From the NCBI GenBank assembly GCA_026395435.1, contig JAPLYT010000012.1, positions 1 to 37,552 of the forward strand: DNA of 37,552 nucleotides. The letters are read 5' to 3'. The notes beneath the pieces were generated by a model. That model was not told the DNA's origin. It did not search any database and saw only the letters and a program-made list of their open reading frames with translations. The stretch comes from Candidatus Saccharimonadota bacterium. Lineage in GTDB: Bacteria > Patescibacteriota > Saccharimonadia > Saccharimonadales > AWTP1-31. The position numbers were made by a program, and so were the translations under genes. Each line of letters begins with the position of its first letter. Position 1 is the stretch's first letter. Below, piece after piece: positions 7,551 to 15,301 of this stretch.

Positions 7551-7596
7551 AATGAGGTGGTAGAACTGCTTGGTTCGAATCTGGTTGCGGGAGCCA
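7551..7596 (+). pseudogene. tRNA 3'-half remnant
   Basis: The stretch ends GGTTCGAATC...GCGGGAGCCA, i.e. a T loop, an acceptor 3' strand and an encoded CCA, in the same orientation as tRNA-Asn upstream. There is no matching 5' acceptor strand, the T stem has mismatches and no anticodon arm is found, so it is not a working tRNA. It could be a displaced tRNA 3' end left by integration at a tRNA gene, or a decayed duplicate. Confidence 0.5.
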
Positions 7597-7635
7597 ATGT
7601 AAAATACCTCAGCCTTTGGCTGGGGTTTTTACATT
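7596..7635. terminator. Bidirectional intrinsic terminator
   Basis: A nearly perfect 40-nt palindrome: AATGTAAAA and an ACCTCAGCC arm, a TTT loop, then GGCTGGGGT and TTTTACATT. It has A/T tails on both sides, so it can end the VKOR operon on the plus strand and the 7820-8398 gene on the minus strand. Confidence 0.85.
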
Positions 7636-7637
7636 GA

Positions 7638-7797
7638 TGTCCTGAGAATCAGGACATTCGAACTGAAAGTTCGGTCGTGAACAGCTCTCGCAGGAACTTG
7701 TTCCGAGAAAGCTGTGAAACGTGCAACTTGTTGCTGCCCTGACCCCGGTCAGCCCACCTGACAACCAGCCCGAGCTTGCTCGGACGTAGGTTGTCAG
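7638..7797. other. Cluster of six back-to-back hairpins (candidate structured RNA)
   Basis: 160 bp almost wholly made of short perfect inverted repeats: TGTCCTGA-GAA-TCAGGACA, CGAACT-GAA-AGTTCG, GGAA-CTTG-TTCC enclosed by ACAGCT/AGCTGT, GCAA-CTTG-TTGC, CTGACC-CC-GGTCAG, and CCGAG-CTTG-CTCGG enclosed by CTGACAACC/GGTTGTCAG. Three share a CTTG loop when read on the plus strand. There is no credible ORF. It lies between the bidirectional terminator and the 3' end of the minus-strand gene, so it is either part of that gene's 3' UTR or an independent RNA. Confidence 0.6.
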
Positions 7798-7819
7798 TTC
7801 GTTCATCAAGTTAGCTGGT

Positions 7820-8398
7820 TTAAAATTGGTTATTATTCGGTCGGCAATAATTAGATATTTCAGTTTCAATGGTGATATTAGTAGTGACGGGTTCATTCTG
7901 GCGAGTGACCGGGTTTGGCCAATAGTTAATTTTCTGGCAAATTGAGCCACTACTATAGGGTCGGATATAAAGTCTTTCAATACTCCTGTGCTCTTTTTTT
8001 GCATAATCAAAATTTTCGACTAATGTGAAAAGAGTTGGAGAATTATTATTTTGCCAGCCAGCTGAGTACATCAGTCTGTCAGCCGCCTCGACCATATTTA
8101 CTGTTATATTTGGGGCAGTAAATAAATCTTTAAGACTCCATTCATACCTTGTCCAAGCGTGATAGCCGTCCAGTTGGGTACTGGCTATGGTTAACTCAGG
8201 TGAATACCCCTTATCATATAGTTGTCTTCCGGTGTGTTCTTTAAAATTCAAGACTTTATATGTGGCATCGGCGTATATTGTAACGATTGGTAATTTGGAC
8301 TTTGTGGTCAGATTTTTAAATGCGATAGAGTTGAAAAATGTGTAGCCAAAGAAGCCCAACAAGGTAACCATTAGAAATATTAAAAATTTTCGTATCAT
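7820..8398 (-). CDS. Hypothetical membrane-anchored extracytoplasmic protein
   Basis: 192 residues. An N-terminal hydrophobic anchor (FLIFLMVTLLGFFGYTFF) is followed by a soluble domain rich in Trp, Tyr and Asn, with two cysteines (GSICQK and SNYCRP) that could form a disulfide outside the cell. I do not recognise the family. The start codon lies inside a 7-bp repeat (ATCATAC on the plus strand), and copies of that repeat supply TATGAT sequences resembling a -10 box upstream. Its 3' end faces the hairpin cluster and bidirectional terminator. Confidence 0.6.
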   Translation of the reverse strand: MIRKFLIFLMVTLLGFFGYTFFNSIAFKNLTTKSKLPIVTIYADATYKVLNFKEHTGRQLYDKGYSPELTIASTQLDGYHAWTRYEWSLKDLFTAPNITVNMVEAADRLMYSAGWQNNNSPTLFTLVENFDYAKKEHRSIERLYIRPYSSGSICQKINYWPNPVTRQNEPVTTNITIETEISNYCRPNNNQF

Positions 8399-8418
8399 AC
8401 ATCATACATCATACATCA
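8394..8418. repeat. Heptanucleotide repeat (ATCATAC)x3.5 over a start codon
   Basis: Three full copies and a partial copy of ATCATAC. On the minus strand each copy gives TATGAT, and the first copy provides the ATG of the 7820-8398 gene. A -10-like TATGAT two repeats upstream ends 9 nt before that ATG. Copy-number change would move promoter and start relative to each other. Confidence 0.7.
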
Positions 8419-8607
8419 GCCATTACTGATATCAGCGCATTACATTGCAAAAGGCCAGGGCATTGTGGCCTATATAAGGTTGATATAACTTTTCCTGGCA
8501 CCTTAGTTCTTCAAATTGTTTTAGTATGGATTCATATTATTGAACAGCTAGATTTTCTATTATTAGCAATATGCATTGCAAAGAGGCACTGATATAATCA
8601 AAATATT

Positions 8608-8853
8608 ATGGGCACCGACGAATTCACCAAACTATTCCAATACATGACTAAGAGATTTGATTCTGCGGATCAGAAGCTTGAAAACACAGCCACAAAACAA
8701 GATATCGATCAGATACTGAAACGACTGAATTCTATTGAGAAGCAATTAGAAATATCTGATGACGAAAGGTTGGTTATGGGTCATCAGCTCGATCGGGTCA
8801 ATCGGTGGGTAAAAGCAGTCGCAGACAAAATCGACTATACACTAACCGTTTAG
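8608..8853 (+). CDS. Small coiled-coil protein
   Basis: 81 residues, mostly helical and highly charged, with heptad-like spacing through KRLNSIEKQLEISDDERLVMGHQLDRVNRWVKAVADKI. No catalytic motif and no signal peptide. A TATAAT box (8593-8598) ends 9 nt before the ATG, indicating leaderless expression. The 209-bp gap upstream holds one hairpin (AGGCCA/TGGCCT) and little else. Function unknown; similar short coiled-coil proteins are often conserved unknowns in reduced genomes. Confidence 0.6.
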   Translation: MGTDEFTKLFQYMTKRFDSADQKLENTATKQDIDQILKRLNSIEKQLEISDDERLVMGHQLDRVNRWVKAVADKIDYTLTV

Positions 8854-8910
8854 ATTAATCTTCACTTCTTAATATTTGACTAACCGTATATTTTATGATA
8901 TTTATGTCCT

Positions 8911-9132
8911 ATGTCTAAAGAATGCATCCAGAATTGTCCCGCTGTCCTTGAGGCAATCGAAAATTATCCTGAGGGTGGTCACCCAAGTGTCGCTATGGCC
9001 GAAGTATTACAAGCTTGCGTAGAATCATATAGCTGCCCCGGGCCGAGAGAAGGTATCATTGAATCTAAAGTAGGAATCTTTCGAAATCGAACCGTATCGG
9101 AGCTCGGCTACATCTGCGGCTTACCTGAATAG
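8911..9132 (+). CDS. Hypothetical cysteine-containing small protein
   Basis: 73 residues with five cysteines (KECIQNC, LQAC, SYSC and YIC). The spacing could suit a metal or disulfide site but matches no motif I know. There is no signal peptide or membrane segment. A TATGAT box at 8894-8899 lies 11 nt before the ATG. It is unrelated in sequence to the neighbouring coiled-coil gene. Coding status rests on an intact ORF with a promoter-like start, so confidence is moderate. Confidence 0.5.
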   Translation: MSKECIQNCPAVLEAIENYPEGGHPSVAMAEVLQACVESYSCPGPREGIIESKVGIFRNRTVSELGYICGLPE

Positions 9133-9164
9133 GCCTGTTTAAGATTAGAGTGGATACCTAGAGC

Positions 9165-9617
9165 TTATTCGTCTGAAAATTCGGCGGGGACAACGTATTT
9201 AGTATCAGTAATATCATGTCGTTCCGTGATCCGGAGATAGTAACCAAATGGATCCTCGATCCTGAAATCCCACAAACCCCATGGTCGTTTGACGAGTGGA
9301 TTGACGATCTTTACAAAGTCACAAATCTCGTCATGGAGTTTCTTGACGTCATCCACCGGGATGACAATCTCTACCCCATATCCTCGTTTAGTATCTTTTG
9401 GAAATCGTTTGAAATACGATTGGTTATAGACTTCGTCGTTTCCTGGCCAAAAGCTGAGCAGCGTACCTTGGCGATCCAAAACTAAGTAATCCCCGCTGTT
9501 TCCTTCATTTCGATGCCAAATCTTTTTGAATCCGAGCTTTCCGTAAAATTCGAGCACCTTTTCGAAATCGGGCACATGCAGTTCGATCTGAATCCTATTG
9601 ATAGTGTCTTTGTCCAT
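9165..9617 (-). CDS. VOC (glyoxalase/bleomycin-resistance) family protein
   Basis: Single vicinal-oxygen-chelate domain pair: RIQIELHVPDFEKVLEFYGKLGFKKI in the first half and GYGVEIVIPVDDVKKLHDEI...DFRIEDPFGYYLRI in the second, both classic beta-alpha-beta-beta-beta modules. Members are metal-dependent lyases, isomerases or dioxygenases, or drug-binding proteins; the substrate is not predictable. A likely metal ligand set is H14 and E140 at equivalent ends of the two modules, which is inference. TACTAT (complement of 9625-9630) ends 7 nt before the ATG, fitting leaderless expression. Confidence 0.85.
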   Translation of the reverse strand: MDKDTINRIQIELHVPDFEKVLEFYGKLGFKKIWHRNEGNSGDYLVLDRQGTLLSFWPGNDEVYNQSYFKRFPKDTKRGYGVEIVIPVDDVKKLHDEICDFVKIVNPLVKRPWGLWDFRIEDPFGYYLRITERHDITDTKYVVPAEFSDE

Positions 9618-9721
9618 GTACTAAATAGTAACAATTGGTATTACAAACGTCTATCCGGGTTATAAGATCAAAACCTGTCGAATAGATTTTTGCTGATCAT
9701 GGATCCGTATATAATGACAGC

Positions 9722-10219
9722 ATGGAGCCAAGACTTATTATCATTCGAGGGAATTCTTGTAGTGGTAAGTCTACGATCGCAAAAAGGCTAAAAGTAGAAA
9801 TGGGCCAAGGAACATTATTGGTACCTCAGGATGTCGTGCGACGCGACATGCTTGGCATCAAAGACACTGCCGGGAATCCTTCGATTCAGCTAATCCACGA
9901 TATTGTTTTGTCTGGCAAAAGTATGCAATATGACGTCATATTAGAAGGTATACTTTCGGTAAAAAAATACGGCAAGATGTTACATGAACTTATCGCTGAA
10001 TTCAATAACAATACGCACGCATATTATTTCGACATACCATTTGAAGAAACCATACAGCGATATAAAACAAAACCCAACCGTGCGGGGTATTCAGAAGAGC
10101 ACTTGAAATTATGGTGGAAAGATAAAGATTATCTCAATATTAAGCATGAGCAGAAAATCACAGCCAGCATGTCAGAAGATCAGATAATAGCTAAAATATT
10201 ACAGGATTTTTCCCGGTAG
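9722..10219 (+). CDS. P-loop kinase (zeta-toxin / AAA_33-like)
   Basis: 165-residue small-molecule kinase-like NTPase. The Walker A is near the N terminus (GNSCSGKST), with QDVVRRDML as the region that binds acceptor in AAA_33/zeta-type kinases, then VILEGILS as the Walker B-type strand and DIPFEETIQRYKTKP as the lid with basic residues. No partner antitoxin gene is adjacent, so a housekeeping phosphorylation role is as likely as toxicity. TATAAT (9710-9715) ends 6 nt before the ATG, a leaderless arrangement. Confidence 0.8.
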   Translation: MEPRLIIIRGNSCSGKSTIAKRLKVEMGQGTLLVPQDVVRRDMLGIKDTAGNPSIQLIHDIVLSGKSMQYDVILEGILSVKKYGKMLHELIAEFNNNTHAYYFDIPFEETIQRYKTKPNRAGYSEEHLKLWWKDKDYLNIKHEQKITASMSEDQIIAKILQDFSR

Positions 10220-10236
10220 TTTTCTTTACCAAATAT

Positions 10237-10263
10237 TTAATTCTTGGTGCGGTGAGGGCAGCC
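10237..10263 (-). pseudogene. Detached copy of the OmdA-like gene 3' end
   Basis: On the minus strand this reads G-C-P-H-R-T-K-N-stop, against G-C-P-H-R-T-K-K-stop at the end of the intact OmdA-like gene (10741-10767). 25 of 27 bases match and both keep the stop in the same place. The copies bracket the 10351-10716 membrane-protein gene. Confidence 0.75.
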
Positions 10264-10350
10264 GGAACATCAATGTTACTTTCAGACAACGTCGAGATAC
10301 TTAGTAATCATGAGCATTTAGTTCACTATCGTATGGTATACTTAAGAAAT

Positions 10351-10716
10351 ATGAAACAAAAACAAATCATGAAAAAAATTACTCTAGTTTTTATAGCCTT
10401 TTTATTAGGGTTTTTGCTTTTGTATACGATCAATGATAGAACTTCACTTAAAGGAATCAAGGAGCCTAAGAGCTGGACAAGCGAATGCATTCAGCCGGGT
10501 GGACAATATAATCTCGGAGGATGTTTTGGCTGCCCACCTCATGAAGAACGCGGGTTCCCTATCTCTACAAATACAGAACCTAATGCGTGTGCGAGCTCTG
10601 AAGCTGAGCTTAACGGAGTTCAGCTAATGATATTAAACTCTGTTTTTGGTGGCCTATTTTTTGTAGGTGTGTACTCAGTATTTTCTGTTGCGCGCAAACG
10701 AATAAAGAAAAATTAA
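10351..10716 (+). CDS. Small membrane protein with cysteine-containing external loop
   Basis: 121 residues with an N-terminal helix (LVFIAFLLGFLLLYTI), an external loop with four cysteines (SECIQPG, GCFGCPP and NACASS) and a C-terminal helix (LMILNSVFGGLFFVGVYSVF) ending in a basic tail. The track ORF starts at 10252, but TATACT at 10337-10342 ends 8 nt before the ATG at 10351, so I use that start. The gene sits between two copies of the OmdA-like 3' end, indicating it was inserted there. Family not recognised. Confidence 0.6.
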   Translation: MKQKQIMKKITLVFIAFLLGFLLLYTINDRTSLKGIKEPKSWTSECIQPGGQYNLGGCFGCPPHEERGFPISTNTEPNACASSEAELNGVQLMILNSVFGGLFFVGVYSVFSVARKRIKKN

Positions 10717-10740
10717 AATAATTCTATAGTTTAAGCCAGT

Positions 10741-11001
10741 TTATTTTTTGGTGCGGTGAGGGCAGCCTGCCCAGCAGCAAGGGCGGCGGTCACCTTCGAG
10801 CAATCGAGTGATGGTTTGCTCGATATGATTCTTGCGTGTTTTAGCTTTTTTTACTGTTACCGACCAGCAAATCCATTCATTACGAGCAAGGGGAGTCAGA
10901 TCTTCCCATCGCTCGAGGGCTGATTCGTCTGCCATCAGTGATTTGCGTAGATCATCCGGTACTTCGTGAACGACGCCCGTGGCGATAGCGGTTTTTAACA
11001 T
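10741..11001 (-). CDS. YdeI/OmpD-associated (OmdA-like) family protein
   Basis: 86-residue protein matching the C-terminal domain of the YdeI/OmpD-associated family: VPDDLRKSLMADESALERWEDLTPLARNEWICW..KKAKTRKNHIEQTITRLLEG, ending RRPCCWAGCPHR. Some members have been linked to protection against bacteriocins or peptides, but the biochemical role is not settled. The track ORF runs to 11229, far beyond the family N terminus. The ATG at 11001 is preceded by TATAAT (complement of 11008-11013) ending 6 nt away, fixing a leaderless start. Its 3' end is duplicated at 10237-10263. Confidence 0.85.
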   Translation of the reverse strand: MLKTAIATGVVHEVPDDLRKSLMADESALERWEDLTPLARNEWICWSVTVKKAKTRKNHIEQTITRLLEGDRRPCCWAGCPHRTKK

Positions 11002-11062
11002 ATGTTTATTATACAATATTTCAACGCTAAGCATTACAACTGTATAGGTTATACTGGAATCA

Positions 11063-11746
11063 ATGGTAGAATTTATTCCGATTACGAAGGGTGACCAAGA
11101 AACAGTATCATCGTATATTGCCGAGCGGATTGGGGCACAACTTAGTAACGGCAAAACAGTTGCGTGGTTTGTGTCTGGCGGATCTAATATCCCTGTCGAA
11201 TTGGCCACAATCGAAAAACTTAAAAGCACCCAGAACCCAGCAAATCTTCATATCATTATGGTGGATGAACGCTTTGGGCCCGTGGGCCATGCCAATTCAA
11301 ACTGGCACAGTATGAATCTCGAAGATCACAATGACGCAGGGCACACGCTGCACCCAATTCTCGCTGAGGGCGATACCAGCGAAACCGCGACCCAACGTTA
11401 CGACAGCACCGTTGCGAAACTTATTGAAGACGGTGCTTACACCATCGGGCAATTTGGTTTGGGTGCAGATGGTCACACAGCTGGACTCCTCCCGGGTAAC
11501 CCTGTCATGGAAAGCGACGGCTTGTATGCTCATTACCATGGCAAGGATTTCGAACGGATTACAGCTACGCCCAAGCTTATCGCGCGTCTCGACGAATGTA
11601 TTTTGTACGCCAGCGGAGACGACAAAGCGCAGGCATTTGCCGACATGCAAAAACCGGGAGATGAGAACGTAGTGCCATCTCGTATATTACAAAACGCGCG
11701 GAAGCTAACAATTTTGAGTGATTTAAAACAGGAGGAAATAAAATGA
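11063..11746 (+). CDS. pgl: 6-phosphogluconolactonase
   Basis: Hydrolyses 6-phosphogluconolactone to 6-phosphogluconate, the second step of the oxidative pentose phosphate pathway. The SOL/DevB-type protein shows WFVSGGSNIP near the N terminus, then VDERFGPVGHANSNWHSM, and the active-site loop GLGADGHTAGLLPG. Length (227 aa) is normal. It is first in a pgl-gnd-zwf operon and its stop overlaps the gnd start (ATGA). TATACT (11050-11055) ends 7 nt before the ATG, so the operon mRNA is probably leaderless while the downstream genes use Shine-Dalgarno sites. Confidence 0.95.
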   Translation: MVEFIPITKGDQETVSSYIAERIGAQLSNGKTVAWFVSGGSNIPVELATIEKLKSTQNPANLHIIMVDERFGPVGHANSNWHSMNLEDHNDAGHTLHPILAEGDTSETATQRYDSTVAKLIEDGAYTIGQFGLGADGHTAGLLPGNPVMESDGLYAHYHGKDFERITATPKLIARLDECILYASGDDKAQAFADMQKPGDENVVPSRILQNARKLTILSDLKQEEIK

Positions 11747-12645
11747 AAATCGGATTTATCGGGCTCGGCAAAATGGGCGGCAACATGACCAAACGACTTA
11801 TAGCCGCTGGGCACGAGGTGGTGGCTCTCGACCCAAATGAGGCAGCACAAACTGATGCCAAAACCGCTGGCGCAACCGTCGTTGCCGATCGCCAAGAACT
11901 CATCACGAACTTAGAAAAACAAATCATCTGGCTCATGATCCCATCCCAGCTTGTCGATGCTGAGATCGACGCACTCTTAGGGCTCGTACAGCCTGGTGCG
12001 ATCATCATCGACGGAGGAAACTCCGACTTCCGACTTAGCCAAAAACGAGCCGAAACATGTAAGGCCAAAGACGTAGTCTTTTTGGACGTCGGCACCAGTG
12101 GTGGCATATTGGGCCTCGAAAACGGCTACGCCATCATGGTGGGTGGGGACCAAGCAGCAGTAGCTGAACTGTCACCAATATTCGACGCACTTGCACCAAA
12201 GGACGGTTGGAGCGCATTTGGCGAAAGTGGCAGTGGCCATTATGTGAAGATGGTTCATAACGCCATCGAATACGGCCTGATGGAGGCATACGCCGAAGGC
12301 TACCGCATGCTCAAAGACGGACCATTCAAGAATATCGACCTCGCCAAAGCCGGTGGTGTTTGGCAACACGGCAGCATCATCGAATCCAAGCTCAATGAGC
12401 TCACCACCCAGGCGCTCATCGAAAACCCTCAGCTCGACGGCATCGACGGCTTCGTCAAAGAATCGGGAGAGGCTCGCTGGGCACTCGAAATGGCCAAAGA
12501 TAATGGCCTCGATGCGCCAGCCATTTCGGCATCCTTCGACGTCCGACTGCAAAGCCAAAAAGGTCAGGTCAACTTCGCCACCAAGCTACTGGCTGCCATG
12601 CGTAACAAATTTGGTGGGCATGCCATCAATAAGGAGCAATCATAG
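11743..12645 (+). CDS. gnd: 6-phosphogluconate dehydrogenase, decarboxylating (short form)
   Basis: Oxidatively decarboxylates 6-phosphogluconate to ribulose 5-phosphate. The 300-residue protein is the short type (about 300 aa, against about 470 in E. coli Gnd) with an N-terminal Rossmann domain (GFIGLGKMGGNM), IIIDGGNSDF, GTSGGILGLENGY and the catalytic GSGHYVKMVHNAIEYG segment. Short forms are often NAD-preferring; cofactor choice here is inference. A strong AGGAGG precedes the start, which overlaps the pgl stop. The zwf start overlaps its stop by one base. Confidence 0.95.
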   Translation: MKIGFIGLGKMGGNMTKRLIAAGHEVVALDPNEAAQTDAKTAGATVVADRQELITNLEKQIIWLMIPSQLVDAEIDALLGLVQPGAIIIDGGNSDFRLSQKRAETCKAKDVVFLDVGTSGGILGLENGYAIMVGGDQAAVAELSPIFDALAPKDGWSAFGESGSGHYVKMVHNAIEYGLMEAYAEGYRMLKDGPFKNIDLAKAGGVWQHGSIIESKLNELTTQALIENPQLDGIDGFVKESGEARWALEMAKDNGLDAPAISASFDVRLQSQKGQVNFATKLLAAMRNKFGGHAINKEQS

Positions 12646-14126
12646 TGAATAAAGGGCAGCCGCTCGAGCCAGCCATTCTGACGATCTTCGGCATCACCGG
12701 CGATCTAGCTCGGCGAAAACTGTTGCCGGCGCTGTATCAATTGGCTCACCAAAAACATCTTCCAGCCTCTTTCAAAATTGTTGGAATTAGCCGACGGGGA
12801 ACCAAAGTCAGTGACGTCATTGAAGTCATAAAAGACAGCGTCCATGCATCCGGCAAACGCTGCGACGATACCACCATCACGTGGCTCGAGCAAGCTATCA
12901 GCATCGTCGATATGGATATCACTAATCCTGACGATTATGCCAAGCTCAAAACCGAGCTCGATACCCTCGAGGATTCAGTCGGCGTCTGCTTGAACCGTTT
13001 ATTCTACCTAGCTATCCCAGCATCACTGTTTAGCTCGGTCATCGATCGGCTTGGCAAAAAAGATCTCAACACCGGCTGCCAACATGGCATCACCGAAAGC
13101 CGTTTGCTTATCGAAAAACCTTTTGGCTACGACTTGAGCTCCGCCAAAGAACTCATCAACACTCTTGGTAAATCATTCAGCGAGGATCACATCTACCGTA
13201 TCGATCACTACCTTGCCAAAGAAGTATCCCAAAACATTTTGACCCTCCGTTTCGAGAACCCACTGTTTAGCACATCGTGGAACAAAGACCACATCAGCCA
13301 CATCGTCATCACCTCATCCGAAACTATCGGCATAGAGGGCAGGGTGGCATTTTATGAACAAATGGGAGCCTTTAAAGATCTGATCCAGAGCCATCTATTC
13401 CAGATCCTAGCACTGGTCACCATGGACCGGCCGACCAAAATGGAAGCACCTGAAATTCACAAAGCTAAAGTAGCAGTCATGCACAAAATGCTGCCTCCAC
13501 ACGAAAACGACATGGCCACCCAAACGGCTCGGGGCCAATACCAAACATATAAAGAAGAGGTGAGTAGCCACCACAGCACGGTAGAAACCTATGCTGCTGT
13601 ACGCGTGACCATCGACGACCCAAAGTGGCAGGGCGTGCCCATGTATATCCGCACCGGTAAAGCATTATCCGACAAAGTCATCGAGGTGACCGTGGTCTTT
13701 AAAGATCCCGTAGCGCCAGAATGCACCAACCACCTGACCATTCGCATCCAACCCAACGAAGGCATCGTGCTCAACCTCCGCATCAAGAAGCCCGGCTTCG
13801 AACATGTGATCCAAGATGTGAATATGGACTATTGCTACAACCAAACGGCCGATACCGCCCACCCAGACGCCTACGAACGAGTCCTGGTAGACGTTATGCG
13901 GGGCGACAAAACCCTCTTCGCCACCAACGACGAAGTCCTGGCCAGCTGGCAGATCACCGAACCCATCATGCAAGCCTGGCAAGCCAACCAAGTCCCACTC
14001 CACATCTACCAAAACGGCACCTTCGGCCCCAAAGAAGCCGACGACTTCCTCTCAGAAGTGCAGGGCACCTGGCCAAAGAGCGGCCCAAACATCTGCCACA
14101 TCCCAGAAAAATCCTCAGTCAATTAA
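12645..14126 (+). CDS. zwf: Glucose-6-phosphate 1-dehydrogenase
   Basis: Converts glucose 6-phosphate to 6-phosphogluconolactone with NAD(P) reduction. The coenzyme loop is FGITGDLARRKLLPALYQL. The active site reads RIDHYLAKE, with Ala where many homologues have Gly. Full length (493 aa) with a GTG start overlapping the gnd stop and AAGGAG upstream. The C terminus reads ADDFLSEVQGTWPKSGP, and that part is duplicated at 16943-17020, beyond 2.8 kb of AT-rich genes. High-GC codons here contrast with the downstream cargo. Confidence 0.96.
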   Translation: MNKGQPLEPAILTIFGITGDLARRKLLPALYQLAHQKHLPASFKIVGISRRGTKVSDVIEVIKDSVHASGKRCDDTTITWLEQAISIVDMDITNPDDYAKLKTELDTLEDSVGVCLNRLFYLAIPASLFSSVIDRLGKKDLNTGCQHGITESRLLIEKPFGYDLSSAKELINTLGKSFSEDHIYRIDHYLAKEVSQNILTLRFENPLFSTSWNKDHISHIVITSSETIGIEGRVAFYEQMGAFKDLIQSHLFQILALVTMDRPTKMEAPEIHKAKVAVMHKMLPPHENDMATQTARGQYQTYKEEVSSHHSTVETYAAVRVTIDDPKWQGVPMYIRTGKALSDKVIEVTVVFKDPVAPECTNHLTIRIQPNEGIVLNLRIKKPGFEHVIQDVNMDYCYNQTADTAHPDAYERVLVDVMRGDKTLFATNDEVLASWQITEPIMQAWQANQVPLHIYQNGTFGPKEADDFLSEVQGTWPKSGPNICHIPEKSSVN

Positions 14127-14145
14127 AGATGATATGATGTAAGAC

Positions 14146-14826
14146 ATGAATAATCAAACACGCGAAGCTATGACAGAGATAAATCCAATTGATAAAAAAT
14201 CGTTTCGACGGCCAAGAATATTTCGTAGGTCTGTTGCAGCTGCAGGATTTGTAGGAGTTTTATTGAGTGGGGCATGCACGCCTAGCACTGGAGAGCCAGG
14301 ACCGACAACATCGACAACAGAAGTGACTACAACTACAGAGTTAGCTACCACGACTACAACTGAATTACCGACAACTACAACAACCACCGAAGTACCTCGA
14401 TTAAAATTATTCGATGGAAATAATGATTTAATTGGCATAGAACCGGTATTCGTAGGGCCAAACAATCAAGCGTTCAACCAACAATTAGGTAGACTGGTAA
14501 TTTTTGATAATCTTGGAAGGATAAAAACTTCTGATGTAACTTTCGATAGGCCAAATTGCAGCGGTAATGCATACTATTCAACTCGAGATAATTCACCTAT
14601 TAGCCCGCAATTAAGTTTAGGCGTAATTAAAAACACACTAAACTTTAATCATTATTACATTACCGACAATAGCGTAGCACCTGTATATACAGCGCTCCCA
14701 AGTTACCGAGATGATAATAATGTTTGCAATAATTCAACATTCATTGGAAACGTATACAGACTCGATGAAGTTACTTTGCCGTTTCAAGAACCAATAGTTC
14801 AACCACTTCGACTTAGCGTTGAATAG
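14146..14826 (+). CDS. Lipoprotein with Thr-rich linker
   Basis: Likely surface lipoprotein. After a long basic N region there is a hydrophobic segment and a lipobox LLSGAC (C44), then a low-complexity spacer built from TTTE/TTTTT motifs that would extend a roughly 140-residue domain from the membrane. The domain has no motif I recognise and contains two cysteines. TATGAT (14133-14138) ends 7 nt before the ATG, immediately after the zwf stop. It is the first gene of the AT-rich cargo flanked by zwf 3' ends, and it overlaps the convergent membrane-protein gene by 14 bp. Confidence 0.7.
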   Translation: MNNQTREAMTEINPIDKKSFRRPRIFRRSVAAAGFVGVLLSGACTPSTGEPGPTTSTTEVTTTTELATTTTTELPTTTTTTEVPRLKLFDGNNDLIGIEPVFVGPNNQAFNQQLGRLVIFDNLGRIKTSDVTFDRPNCSGNAYYSTRDNSPISPQLSLGVIKNTLNFNHYYITDNSVAPVYTALPSYRDDNNVCNNSTFIGNVYRLDEVTLPFQEPIVQPLRLSVE

Positions 14827-15253
14827 AAATATTGAAGTAACTGTCGATAAATTTTGCAGATCCCATCTGTTTCTTTGTGACTGCCATAGCGCCAACGTCT
14901 AGGCCAGCATTGAGAGTCGTCTCGCCAAGACTAGGGCTTCCAGCGCGAAGTGGATTATAGTTTCTGACATTAGAATACAAATCAAAGACCAAACCTACCA
15001 AAGCTATTCTAGGCAACCATATATACAATATTTTATTGAAGGTTCGATAATAACTCTTCGGGGTAGGGTAGTTATAGAAGTTTACGATCGACAGAACAGT
15101 GAAAAACACCACAAACGCAGCCATAATGAGCGCAAACATTACTTTGTTATCTATATCTTTCAGGCTATAGACACCCACGACCATCACTAGCCCAATACCA
15201 ACCAACGGCCCAACAATTCTACTTTTTATGATCGATGCTATCTCGTTTTCCAT
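14813..15253 (-). CDS. Hypothetical membrane protein
   Basis: 146 residues with two clear helices near the N terminus (IVGPLVGIGLVMVVGVYSL and MFALIMAAFVVFFTVLSIV), a third weaker one (ILYIWLPRIALVGLVF) and a soluble tail. No family recognised. The track start at 15262 lies almost on top of a TATACT box (complement of 15264-15269). The ATG at 15253 is 10 nt past the box and is the better start. Its tail overlaps the lipoprotein gene. Confidence 0.55.
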   Translation of the reverse strand: MENEIASIIKSRIVGPLVGIGLVMVVGVYSLKDIDNKVMFALIMAAFVVFFTVLSIVNFYNYPTPKSYYRTFNKILYIWLPRIALVGLVFDLYSNVRNYNPLRAGSPSLGETTLNAGLDVGAMAVTKKQMGSAKFIDSYFNISIQR

Positions 15254-15301
15254 ACTTAGCATAAGTATAGCTGAATATTTTAGTTGTGATAATCGCCTCT
15301 T

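Noticed and set aside
7551-7596. Functional tRNA
   Set aside because: No 5' acceptor strand, no anticodon arm and a mismatched T stem.
9722-10219. Zeta-toxin/antitoxin pair
   Set aside because: No antitoxin-like gene adjoins the kinase; toxin status cannot be supported.
12172-12558. 128-aa minus-strand ORF inside gnd
   Set aside because: Antisense shadow of a clearly conserved enzyme gene with no promoter or family match.
13721-14137. 138-aa ORF inside zwf
   Set aside because: Arg/Pro/His-rich frame shadow of a well-conserved gene.
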